A stretch of 64,000 nucleotides of DNA from Marinifilum_A sediminis. Its GTDB lineage: Bacteria; Bacteroidota; Bacteroidia; Bacteroidales; Marinifilaceae. Under the pieces are notes generated by a model. The model made no database searches. It saw nothing but the letters and a program-made list of their open reading frames with translations, and was not told where the DNA came from. This document shows positions 9,814 to 19,482 of this stretch, piece by piece; within the stretch, counting starts at the first letter, position 1; each line of letters opens with the position of its first letter. The stretch spans positions 21,298 through 85,297 of the forward strand of contig CANMCX010000016.1 in NCBI GenBank assembly GCA_947496465.1, in the 5' to 3' direction. A program made the translations under genes and the position numbers.

Positions 9814-12447
9814 ATGACAAAAAATTTACTATTTCTACTTTTTTGCTGTTTATCTTTTACAGGATATTCTCAGCAAATATCAGGAAAAATTACTGATACT
9901 GATGGAAAGGCAATTCCTTTTGCCAATATCTACATTAAAGAATTGGCTACCGGAACCACCTCAAATATCGATGGACAATATCACCTCGACCTGCCAGTTG
10001 GGGAATGGAATCTACAGTACAGATATTTGGGTTACAAAACCAAAGAAGTTAAAGTAACCATGGGTGAAAATGACCTTGAAATGGATGTTGCTCTTGCCTC
10101 TCAAACCTATCAATTAAAGGAAGTAAAAGTATTAGCCAGCGGCGAAGATCCTGCCTATTTCGTAATGCGCAAAGCCATTGCCATGGGCGATTATTACACC
10201 AAACAGGTGAGTGAATATGATAATATGGTTTACTTGAAAGGATCCGGAAAAATTACAAGTGTCCCAAAATTGTTTAAAAAGAAATTAGCCGAAGAAGACA
10301 TCACTGTAGGTAAAACTTTCGTGACTGAAAATATCTCGAAAATACATTTCGAATTGCCAAACAAGGTGGAAGAAGAAGTAATTTCAATGCGATCATCAGG
10401 CTTAGATGAACAAGCGGATCCAATGCAATTCATTACCACTAATTTGTACAATACCCGCGATGATGGTTTCATTTCCCCACTAGACAGAAGTGCATTTAGC
10501 GTATACAAGTTTCAATTGGAATCGGTATTCGAAGATCAGGGAAGAACAATCAACAGAATTAAGGTTATACCTAAACGAAAAGGTAAAGATCTGTTTCGCG
10601 GTTTTTTAAACATTGCAGAAACCTATTGGAACATACACTCTGCCGATTTAAAACTAAGTTTACCAATGACCGAAGTTCACATGCATCAATTGTATGCTCC
10701 GGTTAGCGATGGTGTTTGGATGCCGGTAAGTTTCGATTTCAACATCAAATTTAAAGGCATGGGATTTGGCTTAAATGCTATGTATGTTGCTTCTATTAAG
10801 GATTACAAGGTAATACTAAATCCTGATTTGGATCATGACTATCTAAAACAGCAAGAACTAGCCCGTAAACAAGAAGAACAAAATATTTCGGATCTGACCA
10901 ACGAAGAAGAATCCAAAGTTTTATCAGCAAAAGAAAAAAAGCGCAAAGATGAGATCAAAACTCTTCTGGAAAAGAATGACATGAACAATTCTGAAATGCG
11001 CAAATTGTACCGCCTGATGGAAAAAGACAATCAGGTGAAGCGCAAGGAAAAGGTAAAACAGCCTCTGGAAATTAAAATTGAAAAAGTAAAAGTGGCTAAG
11101 GGTGCCAAAGATAAGGATTCGCTTTACTGGGCTGAAATGAGACCTATCCCACTTTCGGATGATGAGAAGATCAGTTTCATAAAGAAAGATTCAATCGTAA
11201 TTGTTCGCAACACCCCAGAGTATAAAGATTCTGTTCGCAGAGCCAATCGCGAATTCAAATTTAAACATATTCTTTGGGGGAAATATTACAAATACAAAGA
11301 AGAAAACTCAAGCCTTTCTACTCCCGCTTTAATCGGTTTAGATAAAATATCATACAACACAGTACAAGGTTTTACTTTTAATGCTCCTTTTCGATACACA
11401 AAAAAAGACACTCTTGGTCATTACTTTAGTATCGCGCCCGATTTCACCTATGCATTTTCACGAAAACATCTCGACTTTTCGGTAGGTAGCCAATACCGTT
11501 ATAATGGGGAAAAACGTTCTTGGATTGGTTTTAAAGCAGGAAGCGAAGCTGTAGATTTTAATGCCAGAAATGGAATTGACCCAATGCTAAATGCAATGAG
11601 TTCGCTCTATTTTAAAGATAATTATTTGAAATTATACGATAAAAACTACGCCCGAATTTGGCACTCAACCGATATTACAAATGGGCTGAGTTTACATACC
11701 AGTTTGGAATATGCCAACAGAAAGCAATTGTATAATACCAACTCCTGGTACATTTCCGATCCCGATGACAATGAATATACATCTAACATTCCCGAAGGAA
11801 TCCATCCTGAATTGGTGAAAGACAATAAGGCATTTACATTTATAGCCAACCTGGAATACACACCTCATCACAGGTATTATATGGATAAGGGTGTAAAAAG
11901 AATGACCTGGTATCACAATCAACCGACTTTTGGATTGACCTACAAACAAGGAATTAAAGATATATTCGATTCAGAGACTGATTATTCTCTTTTGGCAGCA
12001 TCGGTAAAGCAAAGTTTAGAAATGGGTTTTAACGACCGATTGGAATATAAAATTAAAGCTGGTACCTATCTTTCGAACAAGCAAAGCTTTTTTGCCGATT
12101 ACAAACACTTTAACACAAGCAAGCCAACCGTAATGATTGGCAATACCTGGGATAGTTTCCGATTGTTGGATTTTTATCAGCACTCTACCACCGAAGATTA
12201 TTTAGAAGCTCACTTGCAATACACTTCGGATCGATTATTACTAAAGAGATTGCCAATTCTAAACAATTCATTGGCATTGCAGGAAAGAGTATTTGCCAAC
12301 TATTTAACTCACGAAAACAAAGAAAATTATTGGGAAGTAGGATACGGCTTATCGCAGATTTTCCTACTATTAGATGTTGAAGTAGTTTGGAGTTTTGATG
12401 GCAAAAATCACAGAGATACGGGAGTGAAATTGAAGTTTAATTTGTAA
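9814..12447 (+). CDS. DUF5686 outer-membrane protein with CarboxypepD_reg-like domain
   Basis: The protein starts with a signal peptide (LLFLLFCCLSFTGYSQ) and a carboxypeptidase-regulatory-like beta domain (about residues 20-105, with GKAIPFANIYIKE and GTTSNIDGQY). The remaining 770 residues match the DUF5686 type: a soluble part, a highly charged Lys/Glu insertion (about 350-450), then a long run of alternating beta strands ending in a terminal aromatic-rich strand, as in an outer-membrane barrel. The architecture recalls TonB-dependent receptors, but no plug domain is evident. Such proteins are widespread in Bacteroidota and their role is not established. It is monocistronic, with a hairpin just after the stop. 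Confidence 0.85.
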   Translation: MTKNLLFLLFCCLSFTGYSQQISGKITDTDGKAIPFANIYIKELATGTTSNIDGQYHLDLPVGEWNLQYRYLGYKTKEVKVTMGENDLEMDVALASQTYQLKEVKVLASGEDPAYFVMRKAIAMGDYYTKQVSEYDNMVYLKGSGKITSVPKLFKKKLAEEDITVGKTFVTENISKIHFELPNKVEEEVISMRSSGLDEQADPMQFITTNLYNTRDDGFISPLDRSAFSVYKFQLESVFEDQGRTINRIKVIPKRKGKDLFRGFLNIAETYWNIHSADLKLSLPMTEVHMHQLYAPVSDGVWMPVSFDFNIKFKGMGFGLNAMYVASIKDYKVILNPDLDHDYLKQQELARKQEEQNISDLTNEEESKVLSAKEKKRKDEIKTLLEKNDMNNSEMRKLYRLMEKDNQVKRKEKVKQPLEIKIEKVKVAKGAKDKDSLYWAEMRPIPLSDDEKISFIKKDSIVIVRNTPEYKDSVRRANREFKFKHILWGKYYKYKEENSSLSTPALIGLDKISYNTVQGFTFNAPFRYTKKDTLGHYFSIAPDFTYAFSRKHLDFSVGSQYRYNGEKRSWIGFKAGSEAVDFNARNGIDPMLNAMSSLYFKDNYLKLYDKNYARIWHSTDITNGLSLHTSLEYANRKQLYNTNSWYISDPDDNEYTSNIPEGIHPELVKDNKAFTFIANLEYTPHHRYYMDKGVKRMTWYHNQPTFGLTYKQGIKDIFDSETDYSLLAASVKQSLEMGFNDRLEYKIKAGTYLSNKQSFFADYKHFNTSKPTVMIGNTWDSFRLLDFYQHSTTEDYLEAHLQYTSDRLLLKRLPILNNSLALQERVFANYLTHENKENYWEVGYGLSQIFLLLDVEVVWSFDGKNHRDTGVKLKFNL

Positions 12448-12460
12448 GAAAATATTACAT

Positions 12461-12485
12461 AAACCTGTCAGTTACTGGCAGGTTT
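12461..12485 (+). terminator. Hairpin after the DUF5686 gene
   Basis: An 11-bp stem with one G-T pair and a 3-base loop (AAACCTGTCAG with CTGGCAGGTTT) begins 14 bases after the stop codon. The T-run after it is weak, so it may act mostly as a 3'-end stabiliser. Confidence 0.55.
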
Positions 12486-12642
12486 ACCAAACCTAAATTC
12501 CTATCGCCGATATCATTAATTCCATCCCACACATGCAAAATGATATGTTGACATAGAAAATTTGATTCCGGCTACAGGAAAATTTCATAGAAGACATAGC
12601 AATTTGCTATCATCAAAAGCAAATATGCGTTTTAGGGCAGAA

Positions 12643-12674
12643 AACTTGCTATCACATCATAGCAAGTTTTTTAT
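12643..12674 (+). terminator. Terminator-like hairpin in repeat-rich gap
   Basis: A perfect 10-bp stem (AACTTGCTAT with ATAGCAAGTT, loop CACATC) is followed by TTTTAT. It could end transcription from the left-hand gene, or on the complementary strand from the M28 peptidase gene. Confidence 0.6.
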
Positions 12675-13023
12675 CATTTTTATCTCTTTTTCTATTACCG
12701 ACAGGAAAATTGCTATCCGTAATAGGAAATTAGAACTCGGGCAAAGCAAATTACTCATTTACGATAGCAAGATTGAGGTCAAGTATAGGAATAGTGAAGT
12801 GGTCGAATGTATTGTATAAGTCAGAGGATGAAAACTTGAGTTCATCAAACTCTGCGCCGAACTTTTGAAATAGTAAATCCATTCCAAAAACAGTAAGGCT
12901 TAACCCAACAAGCCCAAATATGCCCCCCTTATATTGCTATAAGTTATTTGCACTATGAATTCATAGAATTTTCTATGTGGTAATAATATTGATACCCTCA
13001 CTACAAGTGAGAGCATCAAATAG

Positions 13024-14286
13024 TTATTTTAATTCTGTATAATCTCTCACCAACTTAAAAATACCTTCGAACTGAGTGTAAGGTAATTTATCCGCTGCAT
13101 CAGTAGTTTCGTGATAATCTGCATTATCACCATGAGTGTAGAAAAATACAGCTTTCACTCCTTTTTTGTGGAATGGTGCATGATCGGAGGATGAAGATTC
13201 ACCTGTAGGGTACATCTTAAACACATACTCTTTTTCTTTGTTGATGGCATTAAACTTTTTCATCTCGCCAGGAACCATTTTACCATTGATCACATAAATA
13301 GCTTCTGACCCCGTGCCTAACATATCAAAATTAAGCACCATTTTGGTTTTCTCTAGCGGAAATAATGGGTTCTCAACATAGTGATTCGATCCCAATAAAC
13401 CAGCCTCTTCTCCACTCAATAATGCAAACACCAAGGTGTAATGCGGTTTCTTTTTTTGAGCTTTAAAGTGCTTCGCTAAATTCAATACCATGGCAACACC
13501 ACTGGCATTATCATTAGCTCCCGGATACATCTTCTCTCCAAAATATCCCAAATGATCGTAATGCGCAGAGTAGATAATGCAAGTATCCGATTTCCCAGGA
13601 ATGTAACCAATCAAATTTTGAGTATTGTATTTCTCTATGAACTTACTTTTAATATCATAAGTGATCTTCTTTACATCAGGAGTAATCACATCCGTTTTCA
13701 ACATGAAAGTTGGATAATCAACTGTTTTTGTTCTCGCCGAGTACTTCAATTTTCCATTAACAAGCACCAATCCTTTCGCATCGAACACATTCTTTTTCAG
13801 CATGGCTTGTGCAAAATTGTATAGATCTGGATTGTTCAATCCAGTTGAATCAATAGCTAAAAACGAGTTAGAGTGATCTTCCTTCATAAAACCTGCCAAT
13901 GCTCTTGAATTGGTTAAGATATCTTTATTGATCCATTTTAAATCTGACTCTCCAACACAGGTTTTTGAATTCGGGTTTACGATGTACTCACTAGCTGGCT
14001 GTAATTCTTTCCCATCCAATTTTAAAGTTGTTTTCTCAGGATAAGTATTTACTGATATGGTATATGGCTGATAATAATTATCGCTAAAGCCTTTCAACTT
14101 TAGTGCTTTCATTTCCTCCGATAAGTAAGCTGCTGCAATGCTATCGCCTTTTTTTACATATCCTCTACCATGAAATTCTTTTGAACTCAACGTATTCACA
14201 AGCTCTTTGGTATACTTCATATCTTGCGCAAAACTTGCACATGATAGTAGTAAACACATGATTCCAGGCAAAACTATTCTTTTCAT
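13024..14286 (-). CDS. Secreted M28-family zinc peptidase
   Basis: This is a probable aminopeptidase of the M28 (PA-domain-less or degenerate) type. The N-terminus is a secretion signal (IMCLLLSCASFAQ); LLSC could also act as a lipobox, so periplasmic or membrane-anchored location is open. The two-zinc site is visible in order: SAHYDHLG (His and downstream Asp), GANDNASGVAM (bridging Asp), SGEEAGLLGS (catalytic and metal Glu), NFDMLG (Asp) and SSDHAPF (His). The length of 420 residues is normal. It is separated from the next gene by about 70 bases and probably shares a transcript with it. Confidence 0.92.
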   Translation of the reverse strand: MKRIVLPGIMCLLLSCASFAQDMKYTKELVNTLSSKEFHGRGYVKKGDSIAAAYLSEEMKALKLKGFSDNYYQPYTISVNTYPEKTTLKLDGKELQPASEYIVNPNSKTCVGESDLKWINKDILTNSRALAGFMKEDHSNSFLAIDSTGLNNPDLYNFAQAMLKKNVFDAKGLVLVNGKLKYSARTKTVDYPTFMLKTDVITPDVKKITYDIKSKFIEKYNTQNLIGYIPGKSDTCIIYSAHYDHLGYFGEKMYPGANDNASGVAMVLNLAKHFKAQKKKPHYTLVFALLSGEEAGLLGSNHYVENPLFPLEKTKMVLNFDMLGTGSEAIYVINGKMVPGEMKKFNAINKEKEYVFKMYPTGESSSSDHAPFHKKGVKAVFFYTHGDNADYHETTDAADKLPYTQFEGIFKLVRDYTELK

Positions 14287-14355
14287 TTTTTTTATATTAG
14301 GTTGATGTAGGTTGTTAATAATTCTTTTATGATCTTGCTTCGTATTTTTTCCTGA

Positions 14356-15396
14356 TTATTTTTCTTGAAAGTGAAATTTGACAATACTCCCATTGTCTCC
14401 GGCTAGAAAGCCTGTTCTACTCATAGAATCGTAATCCATGGTATGAAACGGTCTGTTGTCTATTTCAGTCCAGTGTTCGCCATCATCGGTCGAAATAGCA
14501 GTTCCGCTTGGACCTGTTGTTAACCAGATATTCTTTTTCAATTTCAGGACACACTCTTTAAATGCAAGGGTACTTTCTCCTTTTGCCAATTTCCAGTTTT
14601 TCCCAGAATCCGAAGAAACAATTACATTTCCTTTACACTCCTCAATCTTCTTGTAATTTCCTCCAACCGATATCGCTCGCTTGTTCTCATCAATAAAAAA
14701 GGAATAAATTCCTTCTGTTGATGTTCCCTGAATAATTGGAGTTTCGGATGCATTCCAGTTCTTCCCTTTATCTTCCGAATAATATATTCTGGAATGTATT
14801 CCTCCTGTAGCAATCCATACTTCAGAATCTCCTCGAGTTACAATACCTGTTCCACTGGCAGCAAAGGCATATTCTCCCTGCTTCAAATCAGGAATGGAAT
14901 TAGGCTGTAGTCGTTTCCAGTTCTCTCCTCCGTCATTGGTGATTAAAATAAATGGTTTAGAATCAATAGCATCACTGGTTAAAATTCCATCCATGCTATT
15001 CCAAAAATCAATTCCATTGTAAAATGCTATCTCATGTTCATTTTGATGACTCATTTTCCAGGTTTTACCACCATCGCTAGTAGTATAAATCCTTGAATTC
15101 TTACCATTCCCACAACTCATTAGTACTACACGATCCTTACTAAAAACATGCAGATCACGAAAGTCTAGTTTTTCCGCTCCTGGAACTATTCCTCTCTGCC
15201 ATTTTACTCCTCCGTTTTTGGAGTAACAATAATTACCATTGGTACCTCCTAGCCACACACAGGTATCGTTCACCATGTGAATGGATCGAAATGCTGAAGT
15301 GGAAGGTGAATTTTGTGCATGAAATTCAATCATTTTATGCTGTGCTGTTGCATTGAATGATAGAATGATAAATAGAATGAGAAGTACTTTTTTCAT
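14356..15396 (-). CDS. Secreted YCF48/BNR-like beta-propeller protein
   Basis: A signal peptide (VLLILFIILSFNATAQ) is followed by about 320 residues with recurrent Asp-box-like turns such as SKNGGVKW, TSDGGKTW, TNDGGENW, SEDKGKNW, SSDSGKNW and STDDGEHW. These repeat every 40-60 residues and are the mark of a six- or seven-bladed propeller of the BNR/YCF48 class. Such proteins are often annotated as oxidoreductase or sialidase-like, but no catalytic set can be assigned here. The gene lies between two secreted peptidase genes, so a role in handling extracytoplasmic protein is possible but unproven. Confidence 0.8.
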   Translation of the reverse strand: MKKVLLILFIILSFNATAQHKMIEFHAQNSPSTSAFRSIHMVNDTCVWLGGTNGNYCYSKNGGVKWQRGIVPGAEKLDFRDLHVFSKDRVVLMSCGNGKNSRIYTTSDGGKTWKMSHQNEHEIAFYNGIDFWNSMDGILTSDAIDSKPFILITNDGGENWKRLQPNSIPDLKQGEYAFAASGTGIVTRGDSEVWIATGGIHSRIYYSEDKGKNWNASETPIIQGTSTEGIYSFFIDENKRAISVGGNYKKIEECKGNVIVSSDSGKNWKLAKGESTLAFKECVLKLKKNIWLTTGPSGTAISTDDGEHWTEIDNRPFHTMDYDSMSRTGFLAGDNGSIVKFHFQEK

Positions 15397-15411
15397 AGTT
15401 GATGAAATTAC

Positions 15412-15442
15412 AAAAAAAAAGAGGTCAAATGACCTCTTTTTT
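15412..15442 (-). terminator. Intrinsic terminator after the DPP III operon
   Basis: A near-perfect inverted repeat (AAAAAGAGGTCA, two-base centre, TGACCTCTTTTT) directly follows the peptidase stop codon and has T-runs on both strands. It separates the DPP III operon from the propeller gene. Confidence 0.85.
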
Positions 15443-15454
15443 GTTATCTATTTC

Positions 15455-17419
15455 CTAATTCATGTTTGGCAAAAAGGAGTATTTCTCTCCATATACCAAC
15501 ATTTGTTCAGTAAAATCCATTGGATATGAAATTTTCACATCCACTATTTTTCCATCTTCCATTACAGGATGATAATCAGGATTGATAAATCCTGCATAGG
15601 CTGCTAAATTCAGTTTTTCGAACCTTTCTTTTACCTCTTTGTGCAGACCTTCATCAACTTTCACGCCGTAATCCTCTACCAATAATTTTCCAGCTTCTAA
15701 ATCACCCTCAGATTTAATTCGCTGCACTTCGGCAAGCAATTCTCCAAACAATGATCTCAATTTCTGATAGTCATTTACAACAAAATAGTTTTTCCCATCC
15801 TTTGTAACTTTCTCAACCACCTTATCTGATTCTCCTTTTTCAAACACCCATTTGGCAATTAATTGACGGTTTCGCATGTGAGATTCCTCTATGTCTTTCC
15901 CAAATTCGATTCGCGTCAACTGAGTCATTAATCCATTTCGCATGTATCCATCGTACTCAGCTTTTGCCACATCAAGAGTTGGCATCAAACCAATTTCCAA
16001 CATTTTAGGATCCATCATATAGTAAAGAGCAAACAAATCTGCTCTCGCCTCCTCCAATGTAGAATGGTAATTTTTCAATGCATCCATACCAACACCTGGC
16101 AATAACTGCCCTGAACCATGCCCTAAACATTCGTGTAAATCGGTATGCAAATTCCCTCCTAAATGTCCATGTTTTTTTGCTCTTGCCACTTCTTCTTCAC
16201 TATATGCAAATTCTTCAAGCATTCCCCCTTTTAACGATGATTGATGATAAGCGTGGGTAATATTATCGATGGTAACAGATTTACTTCCGTGTTCTTTACG
16301 AATCCATTCGGCATTTGGCAAGTTAATTCCAATTGGCGTTGCCGGATGACAATCTCCACCCAACATCGCAACGGTAATTACCTTTGCACTAACTCCTTTA
16401 ACTTCATCTTTCTTGAATCGCTCATCAACTGGCGAATTGTCTTCAAACCATTGTGCGTTGTCCGAGATAATTTCGGTACGCTTTGTGGCTTCAATATCTT
16501 TAAAGTTTACAACAGATTCCCAGCTTGCTTTAAATGCCAAAGCATCACCATAAACTTCAATAAATCCATTTACTACATCAACATGAGCATCCAGATCTTT
16601 TACCCATAAAATGGAGTAATCATCGAAGGTTTGTAAATCACCAGTTTTATAGAAATCAACCAGTTTTAGTAAGGATTGCTTTTGCAAATCGCTATCGGCA
16701 ACAGGTATGGCTTTCTCTAACCAAAACACAATCTTCTCGATTGCATCTGTATACATTCCTCCAACTTTCCAGATCTTTTCTACAAGCTTGCCATCATCCT
16801 TAAGTAATTTGGAGTTTAATCCTGCAGAAAGAGGTCTTTCCGGATCGCCCTTCTCAGCATTTTCATAATGGGCTTCAACTTCAGCCTGAGTAACACCTTC
16901 ATAATAGTTGTTTGCCGAATCGGCAATCAAATCCATTTCAGGATTTAATACTACTCTTTTATTATCGATATTCTCATCAAAAATTATAGGAACCAAGCGT
17001 GTCATCAAATCAACTACATCCTCTTTTTCCCCCAGCGGCAACAATTCAGAATTGGTATTCGCCAATAATTCTCCAAAATATTCCTCATCGAATTCAGGCA
17101 AAAACTTATCCATTGAATAATGATGATGAATTCCGTTTGAGAACCAAACTCTTTTGGTATAAACCACAAACTGTTTAAACTCTTCGCAATCTTTATCTCC
17201 ATCGTAAGATTTTAGAATTGCTTCCAGAGTTCTTCTTATACTAAGATTGTATTTATTGTTTTGATCGAATAAAATATCTCTTCCGCAACGAGCTGCTTCA
17301 GCCAAATAATAAATTAATTCCTTCTGCTGCAAACTCAACTCCTCAAATCCAGGAACCTGATATCTTAATATTTTGATATCGGCAAATTGTTCGGTTTGAT
17401 ATTTAAATGATTCGCTCAT
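15455..17419 (-). CDS. Dipeptidyl peptidase III-like metallopeptidase (M49)
   Basis: This enzyme family removes dipeptides from the N-terminus of short peptides using one zinc ion. The family-defining HExxxH motif is present as HECLGH, and the second motif EExxAD as EEARAD, about 50 residues later. These identify M49, not thermolysin-type peptidases. No signal peptide is seen, so a cytosolic place is likely. I start at the ATG at 17419 (MSESFKYQ), because the earlier TTG-type start at 17443 would overlap the upstream gene; the chosen start leaves 4 nt. It is the last gene of a three-gene operon with an unknown secreted protein and a class III aminotransferase. Confidence 0.92.
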   Translation of the reverse strand: MSESFKYQTEQFADIKILRYQVPGFEELSLQQKELIYYLAEAARCGRDILFDQNNKYNLSIRRTLEAILKSYDGDKDCEEFKQFVVYTKRVWFSNGIHHHYSMDKFLPEFDEEYFGELLANTNSELLPLGEKEDVVDLMTRLVPIIFDENIDNKRVVLNPEMDLIADSANNYYEGVTQAEVEAHYENAEKGDPERPLSAGLNSKLLKDDGKLVEKIWKVGGMYTDAIEKIVFWLEKAIPVADSDLQKQSLLKLVDFYKTGDLQTFDDYSILWVKDLDAHVDVVNGFIEVYGDALAFKASWESVVNFKDIEATKRTEIISDNAQWFEDNSPVDERFKKDEVKGVSAKVITVAMLGGDCHPATPIGINLPNAEWIRKEHGSKSVTIDNITHAYHQSSLKGGMLEEFAYSEEEVARAKKHGHLGGNLHTDLHECLGHGSGQLLPGVGMDALKNYHSTLEEARADLFALYYMMDPKMLEIGLMPTLDVAKAEYDGYMRNGLMTQLTRIEFGKDIEESHMRNRQLIAKWVFEKGESDKVVEKVTKDGKNYFVVNDYQKLRSLFGELLAEVQRIKSEGDLEAGKLLVEDYGVKVDEGLHKEVKERFEKLNLAAYAGFINPDYHPVMEDGKIVDVKISYPMDFTEQMLVYGEKYSFLPNMN

Positions 17420-17423
17420 ATTT

Positions 17424-18233
17424 CTATTTATTTCTAACGTCAATATTCTCTTTTAACTCCCAAATTCCTTTTTTAAACTCTAATGCATCATAAGAAAAAT
17501 CGGGTCCATAATATTCAAATTGGTTCTCATAAACCGGAAGTGAGGGAGCCAAATGATCAAATACCAATTTCTCCTCTTTCTCAATATACTGAATGGTCAT
17601 ACTTGCCTGTTTGGCATATTCGAACACAACTCTGTTCAGCATTTTACCTCGCCAGGAAATCAATGCTTTTCCAAACTGAATATTATTCTTTTTATCAATG
17701 CTTAAAACTTCAATCAGCTTCTTATTTGTCGAAAAATTATTTCCATCCCAGGCTAAAAGCAAATATGTATTTGCCCCTTTCGATTTAAAAGGAATAATTT
17801 TATAATACAGTGCACCAGACCAATTATCTTGATTTTGATTTGTATACATACTGGCATCAGCACAATTGTCCTTGAGAAGAATCACTTCTGATTTTCCTTT
17901 TTTCACCAATTGTAAAATCCCATAATATAGATAGCTTCCATTGGAAAGTACACAGTTCCAATTGTAAATTCTAAACAAATTATCTGGGGAAGTTAACTTA
18001 CCCATTTTATCAAGCTTAGAAAATGGGTAGTCAAAACTTTCTTTTTGATTCAATATCTGTTCAAATCCATCCTCAATCTGATCACAAATTTTCAATTTAA
18101 TTGAATCTGATTGAGCCAATTGTAACTGTTCAAACAGCTGCTTTGTCTCTGTTTCAAAATTGACTAAATCTGATTGAGCAGTTCCAAAGAATGAAACCGA
18201 TAAAAGTAGAATAAGAAGAATTGAAGATCGCAT
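17424..18233 (-). CDS. Unknown secreted protein in DPP III operon
   Basis: I do not recognise this family. It has a clean signal peptide (ILLILLLSVSFFGTAQ) and a mature part of about 250 residues with alternating strand-like segments (for example YLLLAWDGN, ALISWRGKML, MTIQYIEKEEKLVFDHLAP) and a conserved-looking aromatic tail (YYGPDFSYDALEF). Such tails recur in uncharacterised Bacteroidetes proteins. It is tightly packed: 3 nt after the aminotransferase stop and 4 nt before the peptidase start. The function is unknown. Confidence 0.75.
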   Translation of the reverse strand: MRSSILLILLLSVSFFGTAQSDLVNFETETKQLFEQLQLAQSDSIKLKICDQIEDGFEQILNQKESFDYPFSKLDKMGKLTSPDNLFRIYNWNCVLSNGSYLYYGILQLVKKGKSEVILLKDNCADASMYTNQNQDNWSGALYYKIIPFKSKGANTYLLLAWDGNNFSTNKKLIEVLSIDKKNNIQFGKALISWRGKMLNRVVFEYAKQASMTIQYIEKEEKLVFDHLAPSLPVYENQFEYYGPDFSYDALEFKKGIWELKENIDVRNK

Positions 18234-18236
18234 AAT

Positions 18237-19430
18237 TTATTTGTTAACCTTATCCATTGCCTGAATTAGTAAATTGGCAGCATGGTGAATTTCTTCATTA
18301 GTAATATTCAATGGTGGTGCAATACGGTATGCATCATCACAAAAAAGAAAGGCATCCATAACAACTCCTATTTCATATGCTTCTTTCATTATTTCCAGCA
18401 TAATTTCTTTGGATTCAACTATCACAGCAATAAAGAGACCCAATTGTCGGAAACCTTTTACCATAGGATGATCCTTTAACAACTCAACAAAAAGTTCACC
18501 TTTCCTTTGAGTATCAGCAACCAAATTTTCCTCTAACAAAACCTCTAAAGAGGCATGTGCAGCAGCACAACAAACCGGATGTCCTCCAAAAGTTGTAATG
18601 TGCCCTAGCATTGGGTTTGATTTAAAGGAATCTAATATTTTCTTATCAGAAATAAACGCTCCTACCGGCATTCCTCCGCCCATAGCTTTTGCCAAACACA
18701 AAATATCAGGAACAACATCAAAATGTTCGAAAGCAAACAGCTTACCTGTTCGACCAAAACCCATTTGTACTTCATCGAAAATCAACAAAGCTCCTATCTC
18801 TGTACAACGAGCTCGTAATGCTTGAATGTATTCTTTCGAAGGAATAATCATTCCACCTTCAGACTGAATCGGTTCCAAAATTACACATGCCGTTTTTTCG
18901 GTAATCTGATCCAAATGTTCCATATTATCGAACTCAATCATTCGAACATCTGGCAGTAAAGGACGAAATGCATTTTTCATTTCTTCATCGCATAATACAC
19001 TTAAAGCACCATGAGTACTTCCGTGATAAGCTCTTGTAAAATGAATGATTTCTGAACGCCCTGTATAACGTTTTGCTAATTTTAATGCTCCTTCATTGGC
19101 TTCACTTCCTGAATTCACAAAATAAACTGAGTTTAAGCCCTCAGGAAGATTATCGCTAAGTAGTTTGGCTAGTTTAACCTGCGGTGTTTCGATAAACTCA
19201 CCATACACCATAAGGTGCATGTATTTATCTACCTGATCTTTTACAGCTTGACGAACACGGGGATGTCCGTGCCCCAGGTTACTAACAGAAACGCCCGAAA
19301 CGAGATCCAAATAAGGCTTCCCGCTCGGGTCGTACATATATATTCCTTCGGCTCTTTCAATTTCCAAAGCAATTGGAAAATCAGAGGTTGTTGCTACGTG
19401 TTGTAGAAATAATTGTCGATTGGTAATCAT
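18237..19430 (-). CDS. Class III aminotransferase (PLP-dependent)
   Basis: The protein belongs to the aspartate aminotransferase superfamily class III, with members such as acetylornithine and ornithine aminotransferases. Visible marks are VSVSNLGHGHPRV, YFVNSGSEANEGALKLA, the PLP-contacting LIFDEVQMGFGRTGKLFA and the Schiff-base Lys in CLAKAMGGGMPVG. The length (397 residues from the ATG at 19430) is normal. The longer TTG start at 19454 is less likely. The exact substrate cannot be told: there are no arginine biosynthesis neighbours, and the operon partners are an unknown secreted protein and a dipeptidyl peptidase. Confidence 0.85.
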   Translation of the reverse strand: MITNRQLFLQHVATTSDFPIALEIERAEGIYMYDPSGKPYLDLVSGVSVSNLGHGHPRVRQAVKDQVDKYMHLMVYGEFIETPQVKLAKLLSDNLPEGLNSVYFVNSGSEANEGALKLAKRYTGRSEIIHFTRAYHGSTHGALSVLCDEEMKNAFRPLLPDVRMIEFDNMEHLDQITEKTACVILEPIQSEGGMIIPSKEYIQALRARCTEIGALLIFDEVQMGFGRTGKLFAFEHFDVVPDILCLAKAMGGGMPVGAFISDKKILDSFKSNPMLGHITTFGGHPVCCAAAHASLEVLLEENLVADTQRKGELFVELLKDHPMVKGFRQLGLFIAVIVESKEIMLEIMKEAYEIGVVMDAFLFCDDAYRIAPPLNITNEEIHHAANLLIQAMDKVNK

Positions 19431-19482
19431 ATCCAGAATTTTTATTGAATACAAAATTCACAAAAATCCTGCTATTAAAAAA

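Larger units (their letters stand above)
12448..13023. other. Intergenic region with repeated ATAGCAA motif
   Basis: The gap lies between two convergent genes and holds no believable gene; the one open frame starts with TTG and has biased, repeat-derived content. Six copies of ATAGCAA or its complement TTGCTAT lie within 175 bases (12596, 12604, 12646, 12659, 12710, 12764), pairing into a palindrome (12596-12610) and a strong hairpin (12643-12668). Confidence 0.6.

Noticed and set aside
12562..12819. Open frame of 85 codons between the DUF5686 and M28 genes
   Set aside because: It starts with TTG, its content is made of the ATAGCAA repeats and a terminator-like hairpin lies inside it, so coding is very unlikely.
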